64,000 nucleotides of DNA, from the NCBI RefSeq assembly GCF_020700235.1, contig NZ_CP085306.1, forward strand, positions 50,741 to 114,740. Reading direction: 5' to 3'. Shown here piece by piece: positions 27,279 through 35,628 of this stretch (position 1 is its first letter; each line of letters begins with the position of its first letter). The notes beneath the pieces were generated by a model. The model searched no databases and had not been told where the DNA came from. It worked only from the letters and a program-made list of their open reading frames with translations. Origin of the DNA: Haladaptatus pallidirubidus (lineage in GTDB: Archaea > Halobacteriota > Halobacteria > Halobacteriales > Haladaptataceae). The position numbers and the translations under genes were made by a program.

Positions 27279-28454
27279 TCACCTCTTGGGCCGCTCCTCA
27301 ATATAGTTGTAAGCATCTGGACGCTCATCGAGGAACGCTTCGAACCTCTCCTGTTGTCGTTTCAGTTCTGGGGGCATCTCGTCATACAGGTGGCGGAAGA
27401 TCTCTTCGACGCCACCGGGATCGTAAGCGTCGGCGGCTGCCTTCGCTTCGTCGAATTTCTCGTTCATCTCGTCGCGGATGGCCTCCTCGTCGATAGCGTC
27501 CCAAATGCCTTCTCCCTTGAGGAACTCTCGATAGCGGCTGAGCGGTTCGCGTTGCTCCCACCAAGCAACCTCCTCGTCGTCGCGATAGAGCGTCGGATCG
27601 TCGTTAGTGGTGTGCGCATCCAGTCTATACGTCACCGACTCAACGATGGTGGGATTACCTTCCTTGACGTGCTCACGGGCAGACGTGACGGCATCGTATA
27701 TGGCGAGAACGTCGTTGCCGTCGACACGGATGCCGTCGAGGCCCCAAGCAACGCCTTTCTGTGCGATCGTCTTGGCACCCGTCTGTTGCTCGAAAGAGGC
27801 TGAAATAGAATAGCCGTTGTTCTGGCAGTAGAATAGCACCGGCGCGTCGACCACGCTGGCGAAGTTGATTCCGGCCTGGTACTCTCCGGTACTGGGGTGA
27901 CCATCACCATGGTACACTGTAGCGATGGCGTCCTCGCCTGAAAGACGCAATCCCCATGCGTAACCGACACTGATCGGGATATGTGTCCCAATGGCAATAG
28001 CTGGAGGAAAAGTTCGGTTCTCCTTTTGCATGTTCGCATCTTCGACGCCCCGCCAGTAGAGCAGAAGGTCTCGCAAGGGCATTCCTTGTATGAGCATGGC
28101 TGTCGCCTCTCGACCATACGGGAACAACCAGTCTTTCTCCTCAAGCGCGTATGCACAGCCAACGATGCTGGCTTCTTGGCCACGACCGGAGGCGTAGGTA
28201 CCCATTTCACCGCGGCGCTGCAGTTTGACCATTCGAACATCGACTATTTGCTGGAGAATCATCCAGCGAAACAGGTCGATGAGTTTCTCTTCCGAGATAT
28301 CTGGTACTTGTTCAGGATCATAATTACCGTCTTCGTCAACGATCTGATAGCGTGGCGGCATCTCCTTAGGTTCGCTAATCGTACACTCGGCGATTGAGGA
28401 ATTCGCCGGTCCCAACTGAGATGGTTGGTCATTGTATTTGTTCACAACTGTCAC
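27279..28454 (-). CDS. 2-oxoacid dehydrogenase E1, alpha subunit
   Basis: Up to 391 residues from a GTG at 28454; an ATG at 28361 (MPPRYQIVDEDG) would remove a poorly conserved leader and is a good alternative. The thiamine-diphosphate motif GDGHPSTGEYQAGINF...NN is near residue 184, preceded by GQEASIVGCAYAL and followed by VDGNDVLAIYDAV and the phosphorylation-loop-like YRLDAHTTNDD. It forms an operon with the beta subunit. Haloarchaea often carry several E1 pairs with unknown substrates. Location inside an aromatic-amino-acid degradation region suggests a 2-oxoacid produced there, for example from pyruvate-like or branched products (inference). Confidence 0.9.
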   Translation of the reverse strand: MTVVNKYNDQPSQLGPANSSIAECTISEPKEMPPRYQIVDEDGNYDPEQVPDISEEKLIDLFRWMILQQIVDVRMVKLQRRGEMGTYASGRGQEASIVGCAYALEEKDWLFPYGREATAMLIQGMPLRDLLLYWRGVEDANMQKENRTFPPAIAIGTHIPISVGYAWGLRLSGEDAIATVYHGDGHPSTGEYQAGINFASVVDAPVLFYCQNNGYSISASFEQQTGAKTIAQKGVAWGLDGIRVDGNDVLAIYDAVTSAREHVKEGNPTIVESVTYRLDAHTTNDDPTLYRDDEEVAWWEQREPLSRYREFLKGEGIWDAIDEEAIRDEMNEKFDEAKAAADAYDPGGVEEIFRHLYDEMPPELKRQQERFEAFLDERPDAYNYIEERPKR

Positions 28455-28637
28455 CCATTGTTATGAGTAGTATTCCATAGTACCCTCTTGATAGTTGGGG
28501 TCGTCGAACTATCGTTATCCGTGTTCTGTACAGTAGTTCGTGGCCTTGTTCGCGCTGACTGGTTATTGCTCCGACCGATTTACATTGGATCAGTGACGCA
28601 ATCCGCGACACCAGACATGGAAAATTCACGGCAGAAA

Positions 28638-28647
28638 CTTTTTATCC
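28638..28647 (+). promoter_or_regulatory. TATA-like promoter upstream of the ABC importer genes
   Basis: CTTTTTATCC, preceded by GAAA as a BRE-like element. It lies 26-35 bases before an ATG at 28673, the spacing expected for a leaderless haloarchaeal transcript. It should drive the short ORF and the permease genes that follow. Confidence 0.5.
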
Positions 28648-28672
28648 TGACGACGGGATTAGATTCTATAGT

Positions 28673-28798
28673 ATGACTGTTCATCTCTACCAAGCCCGAT
28701 CAAGTCAACCAGACTGCTCGGTCGCCAACTTTCTCCGGATGAGTCCTACGATGAATCAGTATCCATCCGTGAGCGTCCACGTCGGGAATCTAGGCTGA
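28673..28798 (+). CDS. Putative leaderless 41-residue ORF before the ABC operon
   Basis: ATG at 28673, TGA at 28796-28798, encoding MTVHLYQARSSQPDCS and onward to VSVHVGNLG. It lies exactly at the predicted transcription start from the TATA-like box at 28638 and ends 22 bases before the first permease gene. It may be a genuine micro-protein or a regulatory leader. There is no recognisable domain and no run of regulatory codons, so confidence is low. Confidence 0.3.
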   Translation: MTVHLYQARSSQPDCSVANFLRMSPTMNQYPSVSVHVGNLG

Positions 28799-28820
28799 GG
28801 TAAGGAGAACTGGCACACCT

Positions 28821-29657
28821 ATGCAAACACAAGAAAATCAACCGAATCAAGCATGGTGGACGAAAGCGACCCTCAAACAACTGTACGTACGCTCTAACGC
28901 GCTTCAGTCGATCAGTAAGCTGATTCCAATTGCCGTCCTTCTGCTTTTTTGGGAGGTGTTATCCGGGACGGCCGTACCCGCAGCGGTACTGCCGCCGTTC
29001 TCGGAGGTGAGTCCTGAAATCATTACGCTCGGAACCTCGGGGGACATCTATGACCACCTGTATGATACGCTATTCCGCGGGCTTGCCGGATTATTTGTTG
29101 CCATCGCCATCGCAGTGCCGCTAGGGATGGCGATGGGACGTAGTGAGTGGGTTGCGCGCAACCTCAACCCAATAATCAGTCTTACATATCCCCTGCCGAA
29201 GTCACCACTTATTCCACTGGTCGTCTTCTGGCTTGGGATGGGTCACCTCTCGCGAATCACACTGGCCGTTATTGGAGGGTTGCTGCCGATACTCATTAGC
29301 TCGTATAATGGTGCGGAAAACATCCAAGAGGAACTATTGTGGGTTTCCCAGTCGTTCGGATTGAGCAGCATTGAAGAAACGTACAAGGTAATGATTCCCG
29401 CCGCCCTTCCGACGGTGCTGACGGGCGTCCGAATCGGCATGATATTCTCGTTCATTATCGTCATTTCCTCGGAGATGATCATGGCGAACTCCGGTCTCGG
29501 AGTGATGGTCGTCCAGTTTGGGCAGTACGGCCAGTACCCAAAAGTATTCGCGACAGTATTCTGGATCGCCCTCCTCGTTGCTGGTTTAGATCGGCTGTAT
29601 CTCCTGATATCTAGTTATCTCCTGCGCTGGAGCGACCAGGAGGTGAGCGGTCTATGA
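28821..29657 (+). CDS. ABC transporter permease (SsuC/TauC-like), first copy
   Basis: 278 residues with about six membrane helices and the cytoplasmic EAA loop (NIQEELLWVSQSFGLSSIEE, then VMIPAALPTVLTGVRIG). Family members import sulfonates, taurine, nitrate, pyrimidine precursors or aromatic acids. It overlaps the second permease by four bases (ATGA). With the following genes it makes a complete importer embedded in the aromatic cluster. Confidence 0.88.
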   Translation: MQTQENQPNQAWWTKATLKQLYVRSNALQSISKLIPIAVLLLFWEVLSGTAVPAAVLPPFSEVSPEIITLGTSGDIYDHLYDTLFRGLAGLFVAIAIAVPLGMAMGRSEWVARNLNPIISLTYPLPKSPLIPLVVFWLGMGHLSRITLAVIGGLLPILISSYNGAENIQEELLWVSQSFGLSSIEETYKVMIPAALPTVLTGVRIGMIFSFIIVISSEMIMANSGLGVMVVQFGQYGQYPKVFATVFWIALLVAGLDRLYLLISSYLLRWSDQEVSGL

Positions 29658-30448
29658 CGGACGGTGCCACTAGCGATACCAAAAGTCGGTGGGCGTTGGG
29701 CCATCTCGATAATCTCTGGCTGTACATCCGCCCGATTATCGCGCTGTTCGTCCTTTGGCAAGTCATTAGCCTTTTTGGGCTTATCCCAGAGCAGGCACTT
29801 CCCGCTCCACTGTCCGTCTGGGACTCCATGGTCGAACTCGTAAATTCCGGCAGTCTCTTATCCATCGTCAAGATAACTATTGTCCGTGTCTTGCTCGCGT
29901 TCAGTATCGCAGTCTTCGTCGGATTCAGTATTGGCATGCTTATGTCCCAGAGTAGGATCGTTGAATGGTTCTTTGACCCGATAATCTCGGTGGCGTTTCC
30001 GATTCCGAAGGTCACGCTCGTGCCGATCTACGTCCTCTGGTTCGGTTTCGGAACTGTCTCAACTGTCGCGCTCGCAGCCACATCAGCGCTGTTCCCGGTC
30101 GCGATTAGTACATACGACGGAACAAAAAGCGTCGACCGAGAGATCATCTGGTCAGCGCAGTCGATGGGGTTGTCACGCTTGGAGACGAGTCTCAAAGTGA
30201 TCGTACCAGCAGCACTGCCGGACATCCTCAACGGCGTCCAAATCTCGCTGTTCCTCTCGTTCGTCGTCGTGGTTGTCGCCGAGATGGTGACATCAGGGAG
30301 CGGGCTTGGACGCGTGCTCGTTGAATCAGTCCGCTTTTTCGACACCCCGCAAGCAGTTGCAGCGGTTATCATCATCGCCTTTTTTGGCTTGCTATTCGAC
30401 AAACTATTTCGACTCGTTCGTGCCCGGTTCCTCTGGTGGGCCGAGTAA
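29654..30448 (+). CDS. ABC transporter permease (SsuC/TauC-like), second copy
   Basis: 264 residues, about six membrane helices. The EAA loop is SVDREIIWSAQSMGLSRLET followed by VIVPAALPDILNGVQI. It is paralogous to the preceding gene and translationally coupled to it, so the transporter uses a heterodimeric membrane core rather than the homodimer usual in this family. Confidence 0.88.
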   Translation: MTDGATSDTKSRWALGHLDNLWLYIRPIIALFVLWQVISLFGLIPEQALPAPLSVWDSMVELVNSGSLLSIVKITIVRVLLAFSIAVFVGFSIGMLMSQSRIVEWFFDPIISVAFPIPKVTLVPIYVLWFGFGTVSTVALAATSALFPVAISTYDGTKSVDREIIWSAQSMGLSRLETSLKVIVPAALPDILNGVQISLFLSFVVVVVAEMVTSGSGLGRVLVESVRFFDTPQAVAAVIIIAFFGLLFDKLFRLVRARFLWWAE

Positions 30449-30506
30449 CTGCCACGAGCGAAGTTTTTTAGCGTAGGATTGTATACCTGGTATCAGACCT
30501 CACACC

Positions 30507-31289
30507 ATGTCCACGGTTGCTCTTGAAGATTTGACACACGTTTATGATTCCGGTGCAGAGTCGGTGAAAGCGCTCGACGATGTATCACTCACCATCGATT
30601 CAGGCGAGTTCGTCTCGGTGGTTGGCCCAAGTGGATGTGGGAAAAGCACACTCCTGTACGTCGTTGGCGGATTCATCGACCCAACACACGGGAGAATCTT
30701 GGTCGACGGAACCTCCATTACAGGCCCAGGAACCGACAGAGGTGTTATCTTCCAAGAGTATGCCCTCTACCCCTGGAAGTCGGTCATGGAGAACGTTAAG
30801 TTCGGGTTGAAGCATGTTGGGACGGATTCTACAGAGGAAGTAGAAGCGACGGCACAGAAGTACATTAGTCGGGTCGGGCTAGATGGACATGAGGACAAGT
30901 ATCCAAAGGAACTGTCAGGTGGGATGAAGCAGCGTGTGGCCATTGCTCGCACGCTCGCCTACGACCCGAAGATTCTCCTGATGGACGAACCGTTCGGTGC
31001 TCTCGACGATCAAACTCGGGAAATCCTCCAACGAGATTTACTGGACATCTGTAACGAGACACAAAAAACCATCCTCTTCATTACTCATGACATCGAGGAG
31101 GCTGCGTTCCTCTCTGACCGTATCGTCGTGATGAGCACTCAGCCAGGCACTAGTAAGGAGCAGTTCGAAGTCAACATTGATCAGTCGGTAGGGCACGATG
31201 CTGTCTATCAGTCCCCAGAGTTCCTCGACGTCACTAAGAAGGTGCGTCGATCCGTGCACGAAGAGTTGGTCATCGAAGGCAACGGCTAG
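30507..31289 (+). CDS. ABC transporter ATP-binding protein (SsuB/TauB/NrtD-like)
   Basis: 260 residues. Walker A GPSGCGKST near residue 42, Q-loop FQEYALYPW, signature LSGGMKQRV near 138, Walker B ILLMDEPFGALD, and the switch His in FITHDIEEA. It lies 58 bases after the second permease. It energises the importer. Confidence 0.93.
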   Translation: MSTVALEDLTHVYDSGAESVKALDDVSLTIDSGEFVSVVGPSGCGKSTLLYVVGGFIDPTHGRILVDGTSITGPGTDRGVIFQEYALYPWKSVMENVKFGLKHVGTDSTEEVEATAQKYISRVGLDGHEDKYPKELSGGMKQRVAIARTLAYDPKILLMDEPFGALDDQTREILQRDLLDICNETQKTILFITHDIEEAAFLSDRIVVMSTQPGTSKEQFEVNIDQSVGHDAVYQSPEFLDVTKKVRRSVHEELVIEGNG

Positions 31290-31366
31290 GATCAGCTGAG
31301 CCATCAGCACACTGATCGTTAAATCACAACAGCAACCAATTCTGTCAGCGGGAAATTGTCTATGTC

Positions 31367-31398
31367 TATCATATCATATATAATGATAAAAACTTATG
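31367..31398 (+). promoter_or_regulatory. Promoter and dyad before the substrate-binding protein gene
   Basis: TATCAT (31367-31372) and ATGATA (31383-31388) form a 6-bp inverted repeat directly followed by AAAAACTTATGTT, a BRE/TATA-like element about 30 bases before the ATG at 31426. The binding-protein gene therefore seems to have its own regulated promoter, allowing excess binding protein over the membrane core. Confidence 0.45.
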
Positions 31399-31425
31399 TT
31401 ACCTTGTTCTTCAATACGGGTAAGA

Positions 31426-32496
31426 ATGGCGGACAATGACTATCGCGCTCGGAGTAGGCGTTCATTCCTGAAAGTAGCAAGTGTGGCGGGGATATCGGGA
31501 ATCGCTGGTTGTCTCAACAATGGATCATCCGGAAGCGGTAATGGGACGCCGACAATCCGCTATGCAGGCATCTCGGGTGCAGAATTGAACGATCTCATGG
31601 CAATGTTCCATCAGTCGGATCACATACCCGGCAACGTGATGGAACATGTCGGTGATAAATACGAGTTCAAGTTCGTCGACGTCCAGAGTACGCCGGTCGT
31701 CGTGAATACACTCGGTAGTGATGAAGCCGATGCTGGCCTATTGGCATACTCGTCGCTGGCAAATGCCATCCAAGGAAATACTATCGAGTCCGGTGTTAGC
31801 ATCTTAGCGCCACTCACCTACGACGGCCCTCGATATGCCGACACGTTCAATTCAACGGTTGACTCTGACATCACTGAAGTCGGTGACATCGCAAATGGGG
31901 CGTTCGGCGTCAACGGCGTCGGATCGGCAATCGATATTGCCGCCCGCGTTATACTGACACGAAACGGTGTTGACCTCAACACTGTAGAGTTTCGTGAGTT
32001 ATCGTTTGGCGCGATGCCGACGACGTTATCAGAAGGACGCGTTGACGTTGGATCGTTTATTCAGCCATTCTACGAGATGAACAAGAACGACTTGCAGACG
32101 GTATTCGACACCACGGATGCCTTCGATTCGTTCCTGAAGATATTCATGACGGTTCGGAACGATTTTCTTGAATCAAACAGCAACGCTATCGAGTATTGGC
32201 TAGAGGACTTCTGGACAGGAATGCAGTGGTGGAAAGACGATGGCAACAGTGAGAAGCGACTGGACATCGCAGAGGAGGTCGTTGACTTACCCCGCGACAT
32301 CCTCAAACAACTCGTTCAGACGGATATGGGATATTATCATGGCGAAGATGGTCTTGATATCGACGCGGAGTGGCTCCAACGCCCGGTCGACGGAATGCAC
32401 GAAATCGGGTTCCTTGACTCCAAAATCGACGTGTCGAAGCATATCGACACATCCTACCTCCCAGACGAGGCAGCAACGAAACCATCGATCAATTAG
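31426..32496 (+). CDS. ABC substrate-binding lipoprotein, NitT/TauT family
   Basis: 356 residues from the ATG at 31426. A twin-arginine signal (SRRSFLKVAS, residues 10-19) and a lipobox ending at Cys29 (GIAGC) mark it as a Tat-exported lipoprotein, usual in haloarchaea. The mature part is a periplasmic-binding fold of NMT1/SsuA type (VVVNTLGSDEADAGLLAYSS, GVNGVGSAIDIAARVIL). It is the receptor of the adjacent importer. By context the ligand may be anthranilate, kynurenine or another aromatic acid, but sequence alone does not show this. Confidence 0.88.
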   Translation: MADNDYRARSRRSFLKVASVAGISGIAGCLNNGSSGSGNGTPTIRYAGISGAELNDLMAMFHQSDHIPGNVMEHVGDKYEFKFVDVQSTPVVVNTLGSDEADAGLLAYSSLANAIQGNTIESGVSILAPLTYDGPRYADTFNSTVDSDITEVGDIANGAFGVNGVGSAIDIAARVILTRNGVDLNTVEFRELSFGAMPTTLSEGRVDVGSFIQPFYEMNKNDLQTVFDTTDAFDSFLKIFMTVRNDFLESNSNAIEYWLEDFWTGMQWWKDDGNSEKRLDIAEEVVDLPRDILKQLVQTDMGYYHGEDGLDIDAEWLQRPVDGMHEIGFLDSKIDVSKHIDTSYLPDEAATKPSIN

Positions 32497-32863
32497 CTGA
32501 ACGCAGGCGCTAGACCCTACCCTCAACAAGTGGACGGAGTCGTAAGTAGTAGGTAGCTCACGTGTGTAGCAGTGCCTTCGAGGAACGTTATCCCGAAGTT
32601 CCTCTGCTGTCTTGATTGTTTATGAGGCAAGATTCGAAAGGAATACCACACAACGGTGACAAGACTGCACTCCCAGAGCGGTTTTGAGATCCAAACGCGC
32701 TATCAGTAGAGTTATTCTACCGAGAAGCATTTTCTTTGACAAATACTATTTGAGATGGACATACATGAAACAAAACCTTAGATGGGTGATGCTCAGAAAG
32801 ATCCGTGGAACGCGGTTCTGGCGGATTTTGATGAACAATATGAAACTTTTCTCAGGATATATT

Positions 32864-34549
32864 ATGGATGACAATGAAAGAAGGGATATGCTCCGTGAGA
32901 ACAGCATCCAAGAGGAAAATGTTCCAGCTGAAAAATTCCCACCGATAGAAACACAAGCAGATCTCTTCTATGCACTTCCTGAACTCCATTACCCGTCTTC
33001 TCTTAATGCAGCCGTCGAACTCGTCGACCGGCACGTTGAGGCCGGACGCGGAGAGAACGTTGCAATCTACTTTGAAGACAAGTCGATAACATACCGGGAT
33101 CTACAAATGCGGGTCAACCGACTCGGAAACGCGCTTCAGAGGCTCGGCGTCGAACCCGGCGAGCGAGTTTTCGTCCGCTTCCCAAATCGGCCAGAATATG
33201 CGGTTTCAATCCTTGCGGTGCAGAAGATCGGTGCCATTCCCGTCCCGTCGATGAAACTCCTGCAGGCGAAAGAATGCACCTATGTTATTGAGGATTCGGG
33301 TGCCACGGTCGCCCTTGTTGATGACAGGCTATTAGAACCGGTCGAAGCCGCGAACGAGACATTTAACTCGCTCCAGACGATCATCGTTGCCGACCGCGAG
33401 GGAAGCACACACGACTATCACGATTACGACGACTTCTGTTCAGCAGCGTCGTCGCAATTAGATGCAGCTCCAACTTGTCGCGACGATCTCTCGATGCTCG
33501 CGTATACGAGTGGGACGACAGGCCGACCCAAGGGTACGATTCATACACATCGACAGATGCTCGCGATCATAGATGGCTATGCTCGATACTGTCTCGAACC
33601 GACTGCAGACGACATCTTCACCGGCAATCCGCCCATCGCGTTCACGTTTGGATACGGTGTCCTCGTCGCATTCCCACTTCGGTTCGGTGCAAGCACTGTC
33701 ATCATCGAGAACGCAGAACCGTTAGATCTCATTGAGATCATCGACGACTACGGTGTCACGGTTCTTGGATCGATACCGACCGCCTACAATCAGATGCTTA
33801 ACGAGCATGCAGACGAGATCGAAGCGGCCGACCTCTCGTCGCTCCGTCTCGGTATTAGCGCGGGTGAACCCCTGTCACCGTCGACGTTCGAACGTGTGAA
33901 ATCCTCGTTCGGTATCGAACTGCTTGACGGTCTTGGGTCGACCGAGATGCTCCATATCTTCGTTAGCCACCGCATTGGTGACGATATCGATCCATCGGTG
34001 ACGGGCTACCCTGTTCCGGGCTATGAGTGTATGGTCATTGACCCGGATACGGGTGAAGAACTCGATTACGGCGAGGCCGGCCTGCTCGCCGTCCGTGGCT
34101 CAACAGGTGTCACGTACTGGGGACGGCCCGAGAAACAAGAGATGGCTGTTCGAGATGGGTGGAGTCTTCCAGGTGATGTCTTTGTTCGAACAGAGAATGA
34201 CCAGCTCGAATATAAGTCACGACGCGACGACCTCATCATTTCCAGCGGCTATAACATTCCTGGCCCGGAAGTCGAATCGGTTCTTCAAGAGCGAGATGAG
34301 GTCTACGAGACTGCCGTCGTCGGGAGTCCTGACGATGAACGTGGGACAGTCGTCAAAGCGTTCGTCGTCCTCGCTGATGGGTGCGAACCGAGCAACGAAC
34401 TCACGTCGCTGTTACAGGATCACGTCAAGAGTCAGATTGCCCCATACAAGTATCCGCGTTGTATTGAATTCGTTTCCGAACTTCCGAAAACGGAGACGGG
34501 AAAAATACGGCGTAATCTCCTTCGAGAACGCGAGCTCGAAGCGCAGTAA
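32864..34549 (+). CDS. 2-aminobenzoate-CoA-ligase-like (benzoate-CoA ligase family) enzyme
   Basis: 561 residues from the ATG at 32864; the open frame back to 32684 translates promoter DNA. Adenylation motifs: YTSGTTGRPKGTIHTH near residue 211, GLGSTEMLHIF near 354, then GDVFVRTENDQLEYKSRRDD and the C-terminal catalytic Lys region LPKTETGKIRR. The GSTEM-type A5 motif and family length fit the benzoate/2-aminobenzoate-CoA ligases. It would activate anthranilate to 2-aminobenzoyl-CoA, the substrate of the monooxygenase/reductase encoded 7 kb upstream. Assignment to anthranilate rather than benzoate rests on that partner. Confidence 0.82.
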   Translation: MDDNERRDMLRENSIQEENVPAEKFPPIETQADLFYALPELHYPSSLNAAVELVDRHVEAGRGENVAIYFEDKSITYRDLQMRVNRLGNALQRLGVEPGERVFVRFPNRPEYAVSILAVQKIGAIPVPSMKLLQAKECTYVIEDSGATVALVDDRLLEPVEAANETFNSLQTIIVADREGSTHDYHDYDDFCSAASSQLDAAPTCRDDLSMLAYTSGTTGRPKGTIHTHRQMLAIIDGYARYCLEPTADDIFTGNPPIAFTFGYGVLVAFPLRFGASTVIIENAEPLDLIEIIDDYGVTVLGSIPTAYNQMLNEHADEIEAADLSSLRLGISAGEPLSPSTFERVKSSFGIELLDGLGSTEMLHIFVSHRIGDDIDPSVTGYPVPGYECMVIDPDTGEELDYGEAGLLAVRGSTGVTYWGRPEKQEMAVRDGWSLPGDVFVRTENDQLEYKSRRDDLIISSGYNIPGPEVESVLQERDEVYETAVVGSPDDERGTVVKAFVVLADGCEPSNELTSLLQDHVKSQIAPYKYPRCIEFVSELPKTETGKIRRNLLRERELEAQ

Positions 34550-34729
34550 TAGCTACAGCGCTATCTCCATCAGCGATACAGACCGATAGCGCATTTCGCT
34601 GTCTTCAGGCAGAGAAGGAGACCAGCGCTAGAGGATAGCATTCATCGATATGTATAGAGAGTTGGTGCTATCATTGTCAATCAGTTATCTGGCGTTTTCA
34701 TTCATAGTAGGAGTCCACCACGGGCTTTT

Positions 34730-35046
34730 GCTCGACAGGCAGAACGCTCCCGAGCGGCGTGAGCGGTATCCGAACGAACGGGCACTCCTGAACTTTGGGG
34801 TGATGGGTACTACGCGCCGAGGGTGACGACGCAGCAGAGAAGGGTTGAGGTACCTGCTGAACTACTACGAGTTTACTTGGGCCGTTCAGCGAACGGATCG
34901 CCGAGAGCCTGCTTACGACGCCACAAGAGGTTACACAGTTCGTCCGAGGTTACGAAAACAACGGATGTGACGAACTCCTCCTGTTCCCGAGCGTCGCTGA
35001 CGCCGAACAGTTCGATTTGCTGGTTGCTACCCTCGGAACAAAGTAG
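34730..35046 (+). pseudogene. Relic of a second luciferase-like oxidoreductase (3' part)
   Basis: Fragments in changing frames repeat the C-terminal third of the gene at 22.4-23.3 kb: TPELWGDGYY, then RYLLNYYEFT, then after a one-base shift ERIAESLLTTPQEVTQFVRG and CDELLLFPSVADAEQF. It ends at a TAG at 35044-35046. The rest of the gene is gone. It shows that this locus once carried a paralogous LLM enzyme next to the RidA gene. Confidence 0.75.
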
Positions 35047-35131
35047 GATGGAGTGACGGCGCGTGAACGTGAGTGGGGATTCACCCCCTCTACCGAGTCG
35101 TCTGTAGCGTAGAACGGGAGTCCACGCGAAA

Positions 35132-35154
35132 GCCTCGGGGCGTGACCCCGAGGC
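35132..35154. mobile_element. Orphan IS605/IS1341-type right-end hairpin
   Basis: GCCTCGGGG, loop CGTGA, CCCCGAGGC: a perfect 9-bp stem, preceded by GGGAGTCCACGCGAAA and followed by AGTTTACCG. This resembles the right end (the omega-RNA scaffold region in active elements) of haloarchaeal IS605/IS1341 transposons. No TnpB gene remains. It separates the LLM relic from the RidA gene. Confidence 0.6.
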
Positions 35155-35205
35155 AGTTTACCGTGAGGACAGCTCTTAAGATGGCTGCGCCAGTGGTTCA
35201 CATAC

Positions 35206-35628
35206 ATGGAGCGTCAGATTATCTCACCGCCGGGGTTAGCTGAACCTCGCGGATTCAACCATGGTGTCCTTGTCGAGGGCGGAAAAACACTGTATCTTGC
35301 TGGACAGGATGCAACTGGGCCGGATGGTGATATCGTCGCCCCTGGTGATCTCGTCACACAATTTGAACAGGTGCTCGAAAACCTTGCGACGGTCGTCGAA
35401 GAGACCGGCGGCACCAGTAACGATATAGTGAAGCTCAATATCTTCGTCGCTGACCGTAAGATGTATCGTTCGAACCTCGAACCACTAGGAGAAGTATTTG
35501 GTCACTACTTCGAGGATTATCCAGCGCTTGCACTCTTCGAAGTGAACGGCTTCTTCAAGGAGGAGACGCTGGTCGAGTTAGAAGGTTTCGCCGTCATCGG
35601 CGAGGAGGAACAGACCAATGCTCAGTGA
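35206..35628 (+). CDS. RidA/YjgF-family protein with altered substrate site
   Basis: 140 residues of the chorismate-mutase-like RidA fold: LYLAGQDATGPDGDIV, QFEQVLENLATVVEETGG, DIVKLNIFVADRKMY, LVELEGFAVI. Canonical RidA enzymes hydrolyse enamines and imines of 2-aminoacrylate using a conserved Arg in P-x-R-x-x. Here that position is Leu (YPALALFEV), so the carboxylate clamp is lost. The gene overlaps the acyl-CoA dehydrogenase gene by 11 bases. The product of the monooxygenase/reductase is a cyclic enamine thioester, so this protein may deaminate a CoA-bound enamine (inference). Confidence 0.88.
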   Translation: MERQIISPPGLAEPRGFNHGVLVEGGKTLYLAGQDATGPDGDIVAPGDLVTQFEQVLENLATVVEETGGTSNDIVKLNIFVADRKMYRSNLEPLGEVFGHYFEDYPALALFEVNGFFKEETLVELEGFAVIGEEEQTNAQ

